From contig NZ_KI912155.1 of NCBI RefSeq assembly GCF_000517125.1, positions 1,612,694 to 1,676,693 on the forward strand: a stretch of DNA of 64,000 nucleotides, written 5' to 3'. Numbering within the stretch: the first letter of the stretch is position 1; every line of letters starts with the position of its first letter. The notes under the pieces are model-generated. The model did not search any database. It saw only the letters and a list, made by a program, of their open reading frames with translations, and was not told the origin of the DNA. This DNA is from Arthrobacter sp. MA-N2. Lineage in GTDB: Bacteria > Actinomycetota > Actinomycetes > Actinomycetales > Micrococcaceae. This document shows, piece after piece, positions 24,689 through 33,646 of this stretch. The position numbers and the translations under genes were made by a program.

Positions 24689-25672
24689 ATGAAAGCCGTC
24701 TACATCTCCGAACCGGGCGGACCCGAGGTTCTGGAAATCCGCGACGTCCCAGCTCCGGTTCCCGGCCCCGGCGAGGTTCTCATCGACGTCGTCGCCGCCG
24801 GCCTCAACAGGGCCGATGTCCAGCAGCGCCGCGGTTTCTACCCGCCGCCCCCAGGTGCATCCGAGGTTCCCGGCCTTGAGGTCTCGGGCCGGATTGCCGC
24901 TTTCGGCCCCAAGGTGAGCAAACCGTTTTCCGTCGGCGACAAGGTGGTCGCCCTGCTTGCCGGCGGTGGTTACGCACAACAGGTTGCTGTCCCGGCCGAA
25001 CAGGTCCTGAGATTGCCCGACGGCGTGGACCTCGTGACCGCTGCTGCCTTGCCCGAGGTGGCCGCCACCGTGTACTCAAACCTCATCATGACTGCCCAGC
25101 TGCAACCCGGCGAGACGGTGCTGATCCACGGCGCCACGGGTGGTATTGGCACCATGGCCATCCAGCTCGCCAAAGCCTACGGTGCCACAGTCGCGGCGAC
25201 CGCCGGAACGGCTGAAAAGGTCAGCACTGCCAAAGCCTTCCTCGGGGCAGATATCGCCATCAACTATGCGGAGGAAGATTTTCCCGCAAGTCTCAAGGCA
25301 CAAAACGGAGGCAAAGGCGCGGACGTGATTCTCGACGTCGTGGGCGCCAAATATCTGCGGCAGAACGTGGAAGCGCTTGCGGACTACGGCCGGTTGGTGG
25401 TGATCGGGCTGCAGGGTGGCACTAAAGGCGAACTCGACCTCGGCCAGCTGCTGAGCAAACGCGCAGCGATCATCGGCACAGCGCTGCGTCCACGGCCGGT
25501 CGCCGAAAAAGGCGTGATCATGAACGCTGTCCGTGAATCTGTCTGGCCAATGCTCGCCGATGGCCGGATCAAGCCCTTCGTGGCCAAGTCGTTTCCCTTG
25601 GCGCAGGTCCGTGAAGCCCACGAGTACTTCGATTCCGGCGAGCACATGGGCAAAGTCCTGCTGGTGTTCTAG
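24689..25672 (+). CDS. NAD(P)H:quinone oxidoreductase (zinc-independent MDR family)
   Basis: 327 aa medium-chain dehydrogenase/reductase of the PIG3/QOR type. The GroES-like N-terminal half contains LNRADVQQRRGFYPPPPGAS; the Rossmann half contains the NADPH motif HGATGGIGTMAIQLAKAYG. The zinc ligands of alcohol dehydrogenases are absent, as in quinone reductases. ATG at 24689 has GGGAG 6 nt upstream. The PadR regulator follows 27 nt later and may be co-transcribed. Confidence 0.85.
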   Translation: MKAVYISEPGGPEVLEIRDVPAPVPGPGEVLIDVVAAGLNRADVQQRRGFYPPPPGASEVPGLEVSGRIAAFGPKVSKPFSVGDKVVALLAGGGYAQQVAVPAEQVLRLPDGVDLVTAAALPEVAATVYSNLIMTAQLQPGETVLIHGATGGIGTMAIQLAKAYGATVAATAGTAEKVSTAKAFLGADIAINYAEEDFPASLKAQNGGKGADVILDVVGAKYLRQNVEALADYGRLVVIGLQGGTKGELDLGQLLSKRAAIIGTALRPRPVAEKGVIMNAVRESVWPMLADGRIKPFVAKSFPLAQVREAHEYFDSGEHMGKVLLVF

Positions 25673-25699
25673 AACGCCCCGACTTCACGAAGGAGAGCG

Positions 25700-26281
25700 A
25701 TGTCCATCCGGTACAGCATCCTGGCATTGCTCCAGGAGCAGCCACGTTACGGGTACCAGTTGCGGGCGGCATTCGAAGAACGCACGGGGTCGGTCTGGCC
25801 TCTGAACATCGGCCAGGTGTACACCACCCTGAACCGGCTGGAGCGCGACGCTTTGGTCCGCAAAGAGGGCGACGACGGCCGCGGCCACGTGCTCTACAGC
25901 ATCACCGACGCCGGAACGGTAGAGATCAGCCGATGGTTTACCGCGGCGGTGGAGCGTGGAGTCCCTCCAAGGAACGAACTGGCCATCAAACTTGCGCTTG
26001 CCGTCACGACTGCGGGTACCGACGTCACCGCGCTCATCCAGGCCCAACGTGAGATTTCGCTGAAGGAACTGCAGGAACTTACCCAGACCCGCAAGGACCT
26101 GGCCGCCAACCAGCGGTTGACGGACACTGCGCGGTTGCTCGTCCTGGACTCCCTGATCTTCCATGCCGAGGCTGAGGCCCGCTGGCTGGATCTCTGTGAG
26201 GCGAGGCTGGTCCAGCAGGCCAACGGCGCCAGCAACGGCACAGCCGGAATGGTCCGTGGCCCGGGAGCACCCGCCGCATGA
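25700..26281 (+). CDS. PadR family transcriptional regulator
   Basis: 193 aa. The N-terminal winged helix has the family signature SILALLQEQPRYGYQLRAAFEE ... IYTTLNRLERDALV (here GQVYTTLNRL), followed by a C-terminal helical dimerisation part, so it is of the longer PadR-s1/s2 type. GGAGAGCG precedes ATG. It may control the upstream quinone oxidoreductase, a common pairing for stress-responsive PadR proteins; the ligand is unknown. Its stop overlaps the start of a 26-aa remnant. Confidence 0.87.
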   Translation: MSIRYSILALLQEQPRYGYQLRAAFEERTGSVWPLNIGQVYTTLNRLERDALVRKEGDDGRGHVLYSITDAGTVEISRWFTAAVERGVPPRNELAIKLALAVTTAGTDVTALIQAQREISLKELQELTQTRKDLAANQRLTDTARLLVLDSLIFHAEAEARWLDLCEARLVQQANGASNGTAGMVRGPGAPAA

Positions 26282-26358
26282 ACTATGCCACGGGCTTCTG
26301 GGAAAAATGTGGTTTCGCTAAGGACGAAGGCGAAATACTCGTCAAGGCTCTGGGCTGA
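26278..26358 (+). pseudogene. 26-aa remnant of a GNAT acetyltransferase C-terminus
   Basis: ATG at 26278 overlaps the PadR stop (ATGA) and opens a 26-aa frame (NYATGFWEKCGFAKDEGEIL...). The pattern FWEKCGF...GE is what GNAT acetyltransferases show near their C-terminus, where an acetyl-CoA-binding helix ends in FYxKxGF. Nothing upstream encodes the rest. It is probably a deletion relic, although it could still be translated by coupling. Confidence 0.45.
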
Positions 26359-26384
26359 GTTGCGGCCCGTGAGAGTATGAACGC

Positions 26385-27038
26385 ATGAGCGATCAGGACG
26401 ACACTCAAACCAGTGGCGAGAGCTTTGACGACATCCCGGTGGAGGGCACAACCTTGGACGCTGGTACGGCGGAGAGCACAACTGAAGCGGGCTCGAAGCC
26501 CGAGGCCAAGTCTGATGCCAAGAAAGGCAGCACGCTGCAGGACCTCGTCGACGAGCCTGCCAAAGTCATGCGGATCGGCACCATGATCCGCCAATTGCTT
26601 GAAGAAGTGAAGAGTGCTCCCTTGGACGAGGCTGCGCGCGGGCGCCTTGCCGAGATCCACGAACGCTCCATCAAAGAGCTGGAAGAGGGCCTCGCTCCGG
26701 AATTGGTGGAGGAGCTGGAACGCCTCAGCCTCCCATTCCCCGAAAACTCCACTCCGTCCGACGCCGAGCTCCGGATTGCCCAAGCCCAGCTGGTCGGTTG
26801 GCTCGAAGGGTTGTTCCACGGAATCCAGACCGCCATCGCAGCGCAGCAGGCAGCACGGGAGCACGCGGTTGCCCAACTGCAGCTTCGCCAGCTGCCGCCC
26901 GGGACCATGATCGCCCCGGGCGTGGTTATTGGCGAGAATGGTGAGCCGCAGCGTGCCCACCTTCCAGGCAAGGAAACCGAACCCGGCAAACCAGCTCGCG
27001 TTGAAGATCCGGACCACGGTCCGGGCCAATACCTCTGA
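26385..27038 (+). CDS. bpa: Bacterial proteasome activator Bpa (DUF2587)
   Basis: 217 aa. A disordered acidic N-terminus is followed by a helical core (about 50-165; QDLVDEPAKVMRIGTMIRQLLEEVKSAPLDE is family-typical) and the C-terminus ends in GQYL. That tail is the known docking motif by which Bpa rings open the 20S proteasome gate without ATP. The product would help degrade unfolded proteins. GAGTAT lies 6 nt before ATG. The next gene follows after 8 nt. Confidence 0.93.
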   Translation: MSDQDDTQTSGESFDDIPVEGTTLDAGTAESTTEAGSKPEAKSDAKKGSTLQDLVDEPAKVMRIGTMIRQLLEEVKSAPLDEAARGRLAEIHERSIKELEEGLAPELVEELERLSLPFPENSTPSDAELRIAQAQLVGWLEGLFHGIQTAIAAQQAAREHAVAQLQLRQLPPGTMIAPGVVIGENGEPQRAHLPGKETEPGKPARVEDPDHGPGQYL

Positions 27039-27046
27039 GCGCCACG

Positions 27047-27499
27047 TTGGGATTCTTTGGGGGCGTCCGGCAGGGACGGAAGGATGATGCTGAGCTAGGC
27101 AAAGGATTGTGGAGGCGCGCCCACGACCGCTTCCATCGTGGCCTTGACCGGTACCACCAGGTCCTTGAGGGCGTCGAAGACGAACAGCTCTATGTCGAAC
27201 TCGTGGCCATTGCCAACGAATTGGCCGACTTGTCCTCCAGGGTGCGGGCCATCTGCGTCGAGGCGCAGCTCCGGGCGCCCAGTGACGGGCTGGATATCCC
27301 CGGGCCGCTCGCCGGGGTCCACCGCGCGCTGTCCAAAGCGGGGAACTCCCTCGCGACGACGGCGGAGGCAGCCGCGATGCTGCGTCTCGCCGTCGGGCCC
27401 GTCCCTGTGGGAGCGATTTCGGTGCGACGGCGCGCCGAAGCCGTTTACGAGAATGTAGAAGAAGCAGAACGGTTATTGAGGGGATACGTCGGCTCGTAG
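27047..27499 (+). CDS. Hypothetical helical protein downstream of bpa
   Basis: 150 aa from a TTG start. It is mostly helical with repeated Ala/Leu/Arg heptad-like stretches (RAHDRFHRGLDRYHQVLEGVEDEQLYVELVAIANELADLSSRVRAI) and has no membrane segment. It begins 8 nt after bpa, so the two are almost surely co-transcribed, which may link it to proteasome function. Family not recognised; the start codon is uncertain. Confidence 0.65.
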   Translation: MGFFGGVRQGRKDDAELGKGLWRRAHDRFHRGLDRYHQVLEGVEDEQLYVELVAIANELADLSSRVRAICVEAQLRAPSDGLDIPGPLAGVHRALSKAGNSLATTAEAAAMLRLAVGPVPVGAISVRRRAEAVYENVEEAERLLRGYVGS

Positions 27500-27617
27500 G
27501 AGTTCGGCCGATTTAGGTGCAGACGCGTCTATTCCCACATGGCAACTATTAAGCGCCTAGCTTAGAGGGGCCGGAATCCGTAGTCACCCGGTGTGCGCGG
27601 CTGGCAGGATGGAGGCC

Positions 27618-28457
27618 ATGACTTCGTCACCGAACCTTACTTTTAACGACGGCAATACTATTCCCCAGCTCGGCTACGGGGTGTGGCAGGTTGAGGACGA
27701 TGTAGCCGAAAAGGTGGTGCGTCAGGCCTTCGACGCCGGCTACCGCCACATCGATACCGCCAAGATCTACGGCAACGAGGCAGGGGTGGGACGTGCCATA
27801 GCTTCCTCCGGCCTCAAACCCGAGGAAATCTTCATCACCACCAAGCTGTGGAACGCGGACCAGGGTTACGAGTCCACCCTCGCCGCTTTCGAAGAATCGA
27901 TGGATCGCCTCGGGCTGGCAACCCTTGACCTGTACCTGATCCACTGGATGCAGCCCAAGCAGGACAAGTTCGTGGATACCTGGAAGGCGCTCATTGAGCT
28001 CCAGAAGCGCGGACGCATCAATTCCATCGGCGTCTCCAACTTCAGCAAAGAGGGTCTCCAGCGCCTGATCGAGGAAACCGGCGTAGTTCCGGCGATCCAC
28101 CAGATCGAGCTCCACCCGTTCTTTAACCAGGCCGAACTCCGGGCATTCGATGCCTCCCAGGGCATCCTGACCCAGGCTTGGTCGCCTCTGGGCCAGGGCG
28201 GCGAGCTTCTCGAGAACGCCACCATCGCGCAACTCGCCGCCAAGCACGGCGCCACCCCGGCGCAGGTTGTTATCGCCTGGCACTTGGCGATCGGCAACGT
28301 GGTGATCCCCAAGTCCGTGACCGAGTCCCGGATTCAGGAGAACTTCGCAGCGCTTGGCGTCACTCTGGACGAAGCCGACGTCGAGGCCATTAACGGCCTG
28401 GACCGAGGCGCCGAAGGTCGCATCGGGCCGGATCCGGCAGTTTCCGACTTTGCCTGA
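27618..28457 (+). CDS. Aldo/keto reductase (AKR5-like)
   Basis: 279 aa (beta/alpha)8 NADPH-dependent oxidoreductase similar to 2,5-diketo-D-gluconate reductases. The catalytic tetrad is visible: Asp (HIDTAKIYG), Tyr in the same motif, Lys (ITTKLW) and His (LYLIHW). The NADPH-binding C-terminal motif VVIPKSVTESRIQEN is present. ATG at 27618 is chosen since AGGA lies 8 nt upstream and the family starts there. The substrate is unknown. Confidence 0.9.
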   Translation: MTSSPNLTFNDGNTIPQLGYGVWQVEDDVAEKVVRQAFDAGYRHIDTAKIYGNEAGVGRAIASSGLKPEEIFITTKLWNADQGYESTLAAFEESMDRLGLATLDLYLIHWMQPKQDKFVDTWKALIELQKRGRINSIGVSNFSKEGLQRLIEETGVVPAIHQIELHPFFNQAELRAFDASQGILTQAWSPLGQGGELLENATIAQLAAKHGATPAQVVIAWHLAIGNVVIPKSVTESRIQENFAALGVTLDEADVEAINGLDRGAEGRIGPDPAVSDFA

Positions 28458-28475
28458 TTTCTCGACTTTCTTGAC

Positions 28476-28513
28476 GGCAAAGGCCTCGCACCGCCAGGTG
28501 CGGGGCCTTTGCC
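28476..28513 (+). terminator. Terminator of the aldo/keto reductase gene
   Basis: GGCAAAGGCCTCGCACC pairs with GGTGCGGGGCCTTTGCC, loop of 4 nt. It lies between convergent genes and may serve both. Confidence 0.7.
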
Positions 28514-28547
28514 GTAGTGTCCCTTTGCCGTTTGTGTCACTGCTGAT

Positions 28548-31151
28548 CTAGACCGCCAAGGTCACTGTGCCGGCGTCTCCGTCTACAGTCACCTGTTGCC
28601 CGCTGACTATCCGCTGTGTCCCGTTGCCAGTGCCCATGACCGCAGGGATGCCATACTCCCTGGCGACGATGGAGCCGTGGGCTGCCACTCCGCCGATGTC
28701 CGTGACCAGACCCTTCGCTTGGGCGAAGAGAGGCGTCCAGGCGGGAATGGTCGTGGGGCACACGAGGATGGTGCCGGGCATCATCTTGTCAAAGTCCGCG
28801 GGTGAGAGGATCACGCTTGCCGGGGCGGTGACCCGTCCGGGGCTCACGGGGAAGCCCTGCAGGGTCGGCCCCTCGTCGGCATTCCTCTTCTGGGTCTCGA
28901 AGCCGGATAGATCGATGCGTCCGAATTTCCATCTGGCGGCAGGGGGCACGGCCGCGGGCGGATGCAGCCGCTTCCGGGCCTCTCGAAGCCCGCGGCGCTC
29001 CATGGCGATCCGGGCCAGATCCGGGCAGTTCCGCCCTGCTCTTCGCCCCTCACTGGCTGTCAGCAACTCTTGGGTCTGAAGGTAGAACACGTCGCCTGGG
29101 GCATCGAGGGAACCCGCCTCGGCCAAGCGCCGCCCCAGCTCCAGCGCCAGACGGCGGAGAGCAGGCCAGGCCGAACCGATGTAGAAGAGGGTCTCTTCCC
29201 TGTAGGGGGCGAAGCCCTGTGCCCAGTGGAGAATCTTCAGGAAGAGGCGCCGGCGCAATGGATCGAGGTGGCGGGCAGTCTGTTCCACCAGGCTTTCACG
29301 GTCGCGGACCATCTCCGCTTGCCGTACCCTTACCTCCACGCCCGGGTGATGCACCTCAGCCTTCAGGCTCAGCAGGACTGGTGTCGGGTCCTCGTCCTGG
29401 GTCGGATCCGCGAAGTCCAGGTTATAGACCTGGTGGCCGTAGCGGCCGAGGTAATCCTGGAGTTGCTCGGCCACGTCGCCGCCCCCGGCGCTCAGGGCAT
29501 CGAGCAGCCGCTGAACGGGGATAGAAAGGGCGATCTGCCGTAGATCCCCGGAGGCACGGATGTGCTCGGCAATGGCCTCGAGCCGGGCTTGGGCTTCGAG
29601 GGCTTTCGAGGGGAACCCGCGCAGGAAAAGTGAGCTACTCAGTCCGCTTCTTGGCATGGCGATGGCCAGGAAGCGGCCGAGGAGCATATCGCTGCCCTTC
29701 GCGGCAGCCAAGGCGAGGGTGGTGCTGCCCCAGTAGCGGGCCTCGGAGAGGGCGAGCTCGCGGATCCCGTCGAGGAGCTGCTCGTCCCGTGCAAAGGCCA
29801 GGTCTAATTCCTTCCATCGTTCCACGGTCTTCAGGTGGCCCGGCAGCACCTCGTCTCGCCAGTACGGTATCGCCTGGACGAAGGTCGCGCGCATTGTCTT
29901 GCCGCCGAGAAGGGATGCCAGGAGTTTCAGCAGGCCCCGCGCATTGATGGTGAAGCTTGCGCACATGTAGGCGTACCCGTTGACCGTCGCGTAGGAGGGG
30001 AGGCCAGTGTTGGCGACGACACCCGGGTATCCCAGCATCTCCATGTCCATCTGCATGGCGAGCTCCATCCCGTCGCTGAGGTAAAGCTCTTCGAAGAGCG
30101 GAGACAGGGGCTCGGGCATGTTCTCGGCCACCTGGCGACGGATCCATTTCGTTCCCGGGATGGGGGGATCCCACCGCACGTCCTTGAGCGGGGCGGGCGG
30201 CAGGCCCGTCATCGGCCGGGCCTGGAGGATCCAGTAGCGCCCGTCGGCGACCGCCCACTCGAGGTCCTGGGGCACGCCGCCAGACTCCCTCTCCACCTGG
30301 AGAGCCAGTTTCCCCAACTCCTTCACACTTCGCTCTGAGAGGGCCGGCTGCCCGCGGCGTCCTTCTGGAATGCCTTCAGTGACCGTTCCCTGTTCCCCGG
30401 TGGCCCGGATCGAGACGTCCTTCATCCCGAGGGTCGCCTTCTTGACTATCAGGCTGGTCTTGTCCACCACGAGGGTGTCCGGTGTAACCCGGCCCGACAC
30501 CACAGCCTCCCCGAGGCCGTAACTGGCGTTGATGACCATCTCTCCTTGCTCCCCCGTGGTGGGATCGGCCGTGAACAGCACCCCCGAAACCTCCGAGGGC
30601 ACCATGATCTGGACCACCACCCCCATGGACACCGATCGCTGGTCGACCCCCATCCGCAGCCGGTAGGCAATCGCACGAGCCGTCCACAGGGAGGCCCAGC
30701 AGCGCACCACCGCCCCCAACAGCTCCTCCTCGCCGCGCACGTTAAGATAGGTCTCCTGTTGACCCGCGAACGACATTCCGGGCAGGTCTTCCGCCGTGGC
30801 AGATGAGCGCACCGCGACCGCAGCTCCTCCGGGCAACCGTGCGTAGGCGCCCGCGATGGCGCGAGCGATCTCAGACGACATGGGAGCGCCGGCGAACAGG
30901 CCGGATATGGCGCTTGACGCCGTCTCGAACGATGAGGGCTGCGAAGGGTCCGCGGCGTCAAGCGCATCAAGGATGGCAGGTTCGAGTCCGTTGTCAGCCA
31001 CGAAGTCTCTATACGCTTCGCAGGTGAGATGGAAGCCGTCTGGTACCGGCAAGCCCCAGCCGGCAAGTCGCGCGAGCGATGCACCCTTGCCGCCGACGTT
31101 CTCCAGCGTCGCGCGCGGATCAGCTAGGGAAAGCGTGAATTCCCGTGTCAT
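28548..31151 (-). CDS. Rifampicin phosphotransferase-like PEP-utilising enzyme
   Basis: 867 aa. An N-terminal PEP-synthase-type ATP-grasp domain (NVGGKGASLARLAGWGLPVPDGF, AVRSSATAEDLPGMSFAGQQETYLN, QDLEWA, ILQARP), a ~450-residue middle domain, and a C-terminal swivelling phosphohistidine domain with His825 in AAHGSIVAREYGIPAVMG. There is no C-terminal PEP/pyruvate TIM barrel, so it is not a true PEP synthase. The domain order, length and His position agree with rifampicin phosphotransferases as I recall them. The start ATG at 31151 has AGGAGG 7 nt upstream. Other phosphohistidine kinases of unknown substrate share this layout, so resistance is not proven. Confidence 0.75.
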   Translation of the reverse strand: MTREFTLSLADPRATLENVGGKGASLARLAGWGLPVPDGFHLTCEAYRDFVADNGLEPAILDALDAADPSQPSSFETASSAISGLFAGAPMSSEIARAIAGAYARLPGGAAVAVRSSATAEDLPGMSFAGQQETYLNVRGEEELLGAVVRCWASLWTARAIAYRLRMGVDQRSVSMGVVVQIMVPSEVSGVLFTADPTTGEQGEMVINASYGLGEAVVSGRVTPDTLVVDKTSLIVKKATLGMKDVSIRATGEQGTVTEGIPEGRRGQPALSERSVKELGKLALQVERESGGVPQDLEWAVADGRYWILQARPMTGLPPAPLKDVRWDPPIPGTKWIRRQVAENMPEPLSPLFEELYLSDGMELAMQMDMEMLGYPGVVANTGLPSYATVNGYAYMCASFTINARGLLKLLASLLGGKTMRATFVQAIPYWRDEVLPGHLKTVERWKELDLAFARDEQLLDGIRELALSEARYWGSTTLALAAAKGSDMLLGRFLAIAMPRSGLSSSLFLRGFPSKALEAQARLEAIAEHIRASGDLRQIALSIPVQRLLDALSAGGGDVAEQLQDYLGRYGHQVYNLDFADPTQDEDPTPVLLSLKAEVHHPGVEVRVRQAEMVRDRESLVEQTARHLDPLRRRLFLKILHWAQGFAPYREETLFYIGSAWPALRRLALELGRRLAEAGSLDAPGDVFYLQTQELLTASEGRRAGRNCPDLARIAMERRGLREARKRLHPPAAVPPAARWKFGRIDLSGFETQKRNADEGPTLQGFPVSPGRVTAPASVILSPADFDKMMPGTILVCPTTIPAWTPLFAQAKGLVTDIGGVAAHGSIVAREYGIPAVMGTGNGTQRIVSGQQVTVDGDAGTVTLAV

Positions 31152-31434
31152 GGCTCGGCCTCCTGCCAAGGCGAGGCCGTTCTGATGCGGTTCACTTGGC
31201 ACCGGATTCGGGACTCGCTCACACGGCCCATCTAACGTGACACTCTCCCCACATTCAACCAATTCAGGAGCAAGAGCGCGGGTAAGATTGGTGCATCCCA
31301 GGAGTGCTGGGCATGCTCGCGACCGAGGCGGCGGTGCCGATACTGCTCAAGGACGGTTAGCGCTCGCGCCGACCCAGCAGGTGTCCCGCGGCCCATACGT
31401 CAACCGGGACACACTGCCGGCCGTTCATAAAGGT

Positions 31435-32280
31435 CTACCCTTCATTGACGGAGCGCTCCAGGGTTGGGGTGCGCGGTGTCTCGACCGGAGCGTCTGGGCT
31501 AAGTCCCCATTCGGCCCAGGATCCGTCATAGATCCGGACACGCTCTCGTCCGAGAAGTTCGGTGAGCACGTACCATGCGGTGGCCGCGCGGCCGCCTACG
31601 GTGCAGTACATGATCAGCTCGTCCTCTCCCTCGAGCTCAGGTACGGGCATCGCCTGGCGTAGCTCGTTGCCCGGGCGGAATGCGCCATTCTGATCGTAGA
31701 GATCGCCGAACGGCCGGTGGACCGCCGTCGGGATGTGGCCCGCGCGCCCTCCCGGTTCCATTCCGCCGGACGGCCAGAACCGATCACCGGCGTACTCGGG
31801 CTCGGAGCGGACATCCAGAATCGTTGTTCCTACGCGCCCTATGGCCTGCCGCACGGCCGGCATGTCGGCGAACAGCCCGTGGTCCCGTTCGGTGAGCTGG
31901 TACGGAGCCGCTTCCAAGCGTGACGGCGCGGTGCCGCAGGGGTGTCCTTCGGCGCGCCAGGCGTCTCGGGAGCAGTTCAGGATGCGGACGTCGGCGTGCC
32001 CGTACAGCTTGAGCAGCCAATAGCCGAGCGCCGGGGCGTAGCCATAACACACGACCGTCGAGGCCGGGCCGATGCCGGAGCGAGCCAATAGTCGTTCGAT
32101 CGCTTGTCTGCCGACCGGGCGATACCGCTCGTCTTTGAGGTCGGCGTAGACGTTCCACAGGACGGCGCCGTCGATGTGCCATTGATTGTAGGCGGCCGCG
32201 GAAACGTCCACTTCGACGACGCGGACCGCAGGATCGTACAGGTGATGTGCCAGCCAGATGGGTTCGATGAGCATGTCCAT
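31435..32280 (-). CDS. Thiosulfate / 3-mercaptopyruvate sulfurtransferase (tandem rhodanese)
   Basis: 281 aa with two rhodanese domains (about 1-125 and 145-275). The C-terminal domain carries the active-site loop CTVGGRA with the catalytic Cys; the N-terminal one is inactive (its loop reads CYGYAPAL). It moves sulfane sulfur from thiosulfate or mercaptopyruvate to a thiophilic acceptor such as cyanide or thioredoxin. The gap 31152-31434 contains no convincing gene. It lies among other unusual genes in a probable island. Confidence 0.88.
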   Translation of the reverse strand: MDMLIEPIWLAHHLYDPAVRVVEVDVSAAAYNQWHIDGAVLWNVYADLKDERYRPVGRQAIERLLARSGIGPASTVVCYGYAPALGYWLLKLYGHADVRILNCSRDAWRAEGHPCGTAPSRLEAAPYQLTERDHGLFADMPAVRQAIGRVGTTILDVRSEPEYAGDRFWPSGGMEPGGRAGHIPTAVHRPFGDLYDQNGAFRPGNELRQAMPVPELEGEDELIMYCTVGGRAATAWYVLTELLGRERVRIYDGSWAEWGLSPDAPVETPRTPTLERSVNEG

Positions 32281-32350
32281 AGTCTGCCCGCTCGTCCTTG
32301 GGCCAGAGTTGGCTCAAGGTTGGCGATACCTTGGCGTCGGGGTGTGCCTG

Positions 32351-32509
32351 CTATTCCACTTGGATCCACCCCAGTAAGTCTTCGCGACTGACTGCGCGGA
32401 GGAGCGCCGGGTGGTCGCTGGCAATATGGCCGCGGATCGCTCCGATCACTTCCTCGTCGGTGTCGCCGCGGACGACGAACCCACATTCGCATCGGATGAG
32501 CTTCGCCAT
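32351..32509 (-). CDS. DUF1059 small metal-binding-like protein
   Basis: 52 aa (MAKLIRCECGFVVRGDTDEEVIGAIRGHIASDHP...), matching the DUF1059 pattern of CxCG near the N-terminus and a later HxxxDH, a likely zinc site. ATG at 32509 has GGGAGG 5 nt upstream, better than codons further up. Function unknown. It is divergent from the BTAD regulator gene next to it. Confidence 0.78.
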   Translation of the reverse strand: MAKLIRCECGFVVRGDTDEEVIGAIRGHIASDHPALLRAVSREDLLGWIQVE

Positions 32510-32570
32510 AACGACCTCCCAAACCTGGTCGAGCCCTCGGAGTGATGAGGGCACATGCGATCATGGTGTC

Positions 32571-33323
32571 ATGACCGTGCAGTCAGCGCTGCATATCCAG
32601 ATCTGCGGACCGCTGGTGGTGGAGCGGGACGGGCTCAGGCTCGACCACGGACTGCCCGGTCGTCAGGGACGCCTGCTGTTCACGTACCTCGTCATTAACC
32701 GGCACCGTCTGGTGCCTCGCGACGAGCTGGTCGAGGCGCTCTGGCGCTCTCCCGATCCCGCCGGGATCGACGCGCGCCTCAACCCGTTGATTTCGAAGCT
32801 TCGCCACGTCTTCGGTTCGGATGCGGTGGATGGACGCGTCACCGTCCAGCTCCATCTTCCCGGCGCGTGGATCGACCTCGAAGCCGCAGTGGAAGCAATT
32901 CACCGGGCCGAGTCCGCCGTCGCTCAGCATGATTGGACCCGTGCCTGGGGGCCTGTTCTGGTGGCGCTGTTCGTCGCCGAACGCGGATTCCTGCCCGGCG
33001 AGGATGCTGACTGGATCGACCAGACCCGTAAGCAGCTCGCCGAGATCCGGCTGCGAGCCCTGGAATGCTACGCCGCCGCCGAACTCGGCGTCGGCGGCGC
33101 CGAAGTGGCTGGCGCCGTCCGCGCCGGCCGCCGACTCATCGCCTTGGACCCCCTGCGCGAAAGCGGCTATCGCTATCTGATGCAGGCTCTCGCCGCCCAG
33201 GACAACCTGGCCGAGGCGCTGGCCGTATACGTGCAGCTGTCCGACCTTCTCCGCGAACAGCTCGGCGTCTCGCCCAGCCCGACGACCCGTGCGCTCTACC
33301 AGCAGCTCCTCGGCCGGACCTGA
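32571..33323 (+). CDS. BTAD-domain (SARP-like) transcriptional regulator
   Basis: 250 aa. The N-terminal OmpR-like winged helix (LQICGPLVVERDG ... GRQGRLLFTYLVINRHRLVPRDELVEALW) is followed by a bacterial transcriptional activation domain of TPR-like helices (about 95-245). There is no NB-ARC extension, so it is a short SARP-type activator. Such regulators usually switch on local clusters; the neighbouring sulfurtransferase and DUF1059 genes are candidates. The start at 32571 has no strong ribosome-binding site. Confidence 0.82.
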   Translation: MTVQSALHIQICGPLVVERDGLRLDHGLPGRQGRLLFTYLVINRHRLVPRDELVEALWRSPDPAGIDARLNPLISKLRHVFGSDAVDGRVTVQLHLPGAWIDLEAAVEAIHRAESAVAQHDWTRAWGPVLVALFVAERGFLPGEDADWIDQTRKQLAEIRLRALECYAAAELGVGGAEVAGAVRAGRRLIALDPLRESGYRYLMQALAAQDNLAEALAVYVQLSDLLREQLGVSPSPTTRALYQQLLGRT

Positions 33324-33367
33324 CCTCCGGGAGACCCCGGTTCGCCGATCGCTCCCGGCCGCCCGGG

Positions 33368-33646
33368 TCAGTAGACCTTCACCGGGACGAGGTTATAGGA
33401 GTTGTCACAAGCCCCGCGGGGCCCGGTGTGCGCGATCCCGTACAGGTGATCGGAGATGGAGCGGTCCGGCCTGCTCGCCACGACGCGGATCCGGTACAGG
33501 TCCAGGCAGTAGGCCTCGGCGTGCAGGGCGTGTCCGTTTCCTGTGACCACCGGGTTGATGATGTGCGTGGAGGTGGCGCCGTCGACCCCGGTGTGCCATA
33601 CCCCGTCGAGAAGGGCAAGGATGGTCTTGGGCTGATAGCCGGCCAC
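33368..33646 (-). pseudogene. C-terminal fragment of an unidentified gene
   Basis: The frame encodes a natural-looking protein end (GYQPKTILALLDGVWHTG, STHIINPVVTGNGHALHAEAYC). The reading continues upstream through EPVYYAGRDVAGYQ to about 33675, where an in-frame TGA interrupts it. No start codon with a ribosome-binding site is visible, so the 5' part seems to have been lost. The family was not recognised. It lies convergent to the BTAD gene. Confidence 0.45.

Noticed and set aside
31152..31300. Possible rifamycin-associated element upstream of the RPH-like gene
   Set aside because: No 19-bp GC-rich inverted repeat of that type was seen in the upstream DNA.
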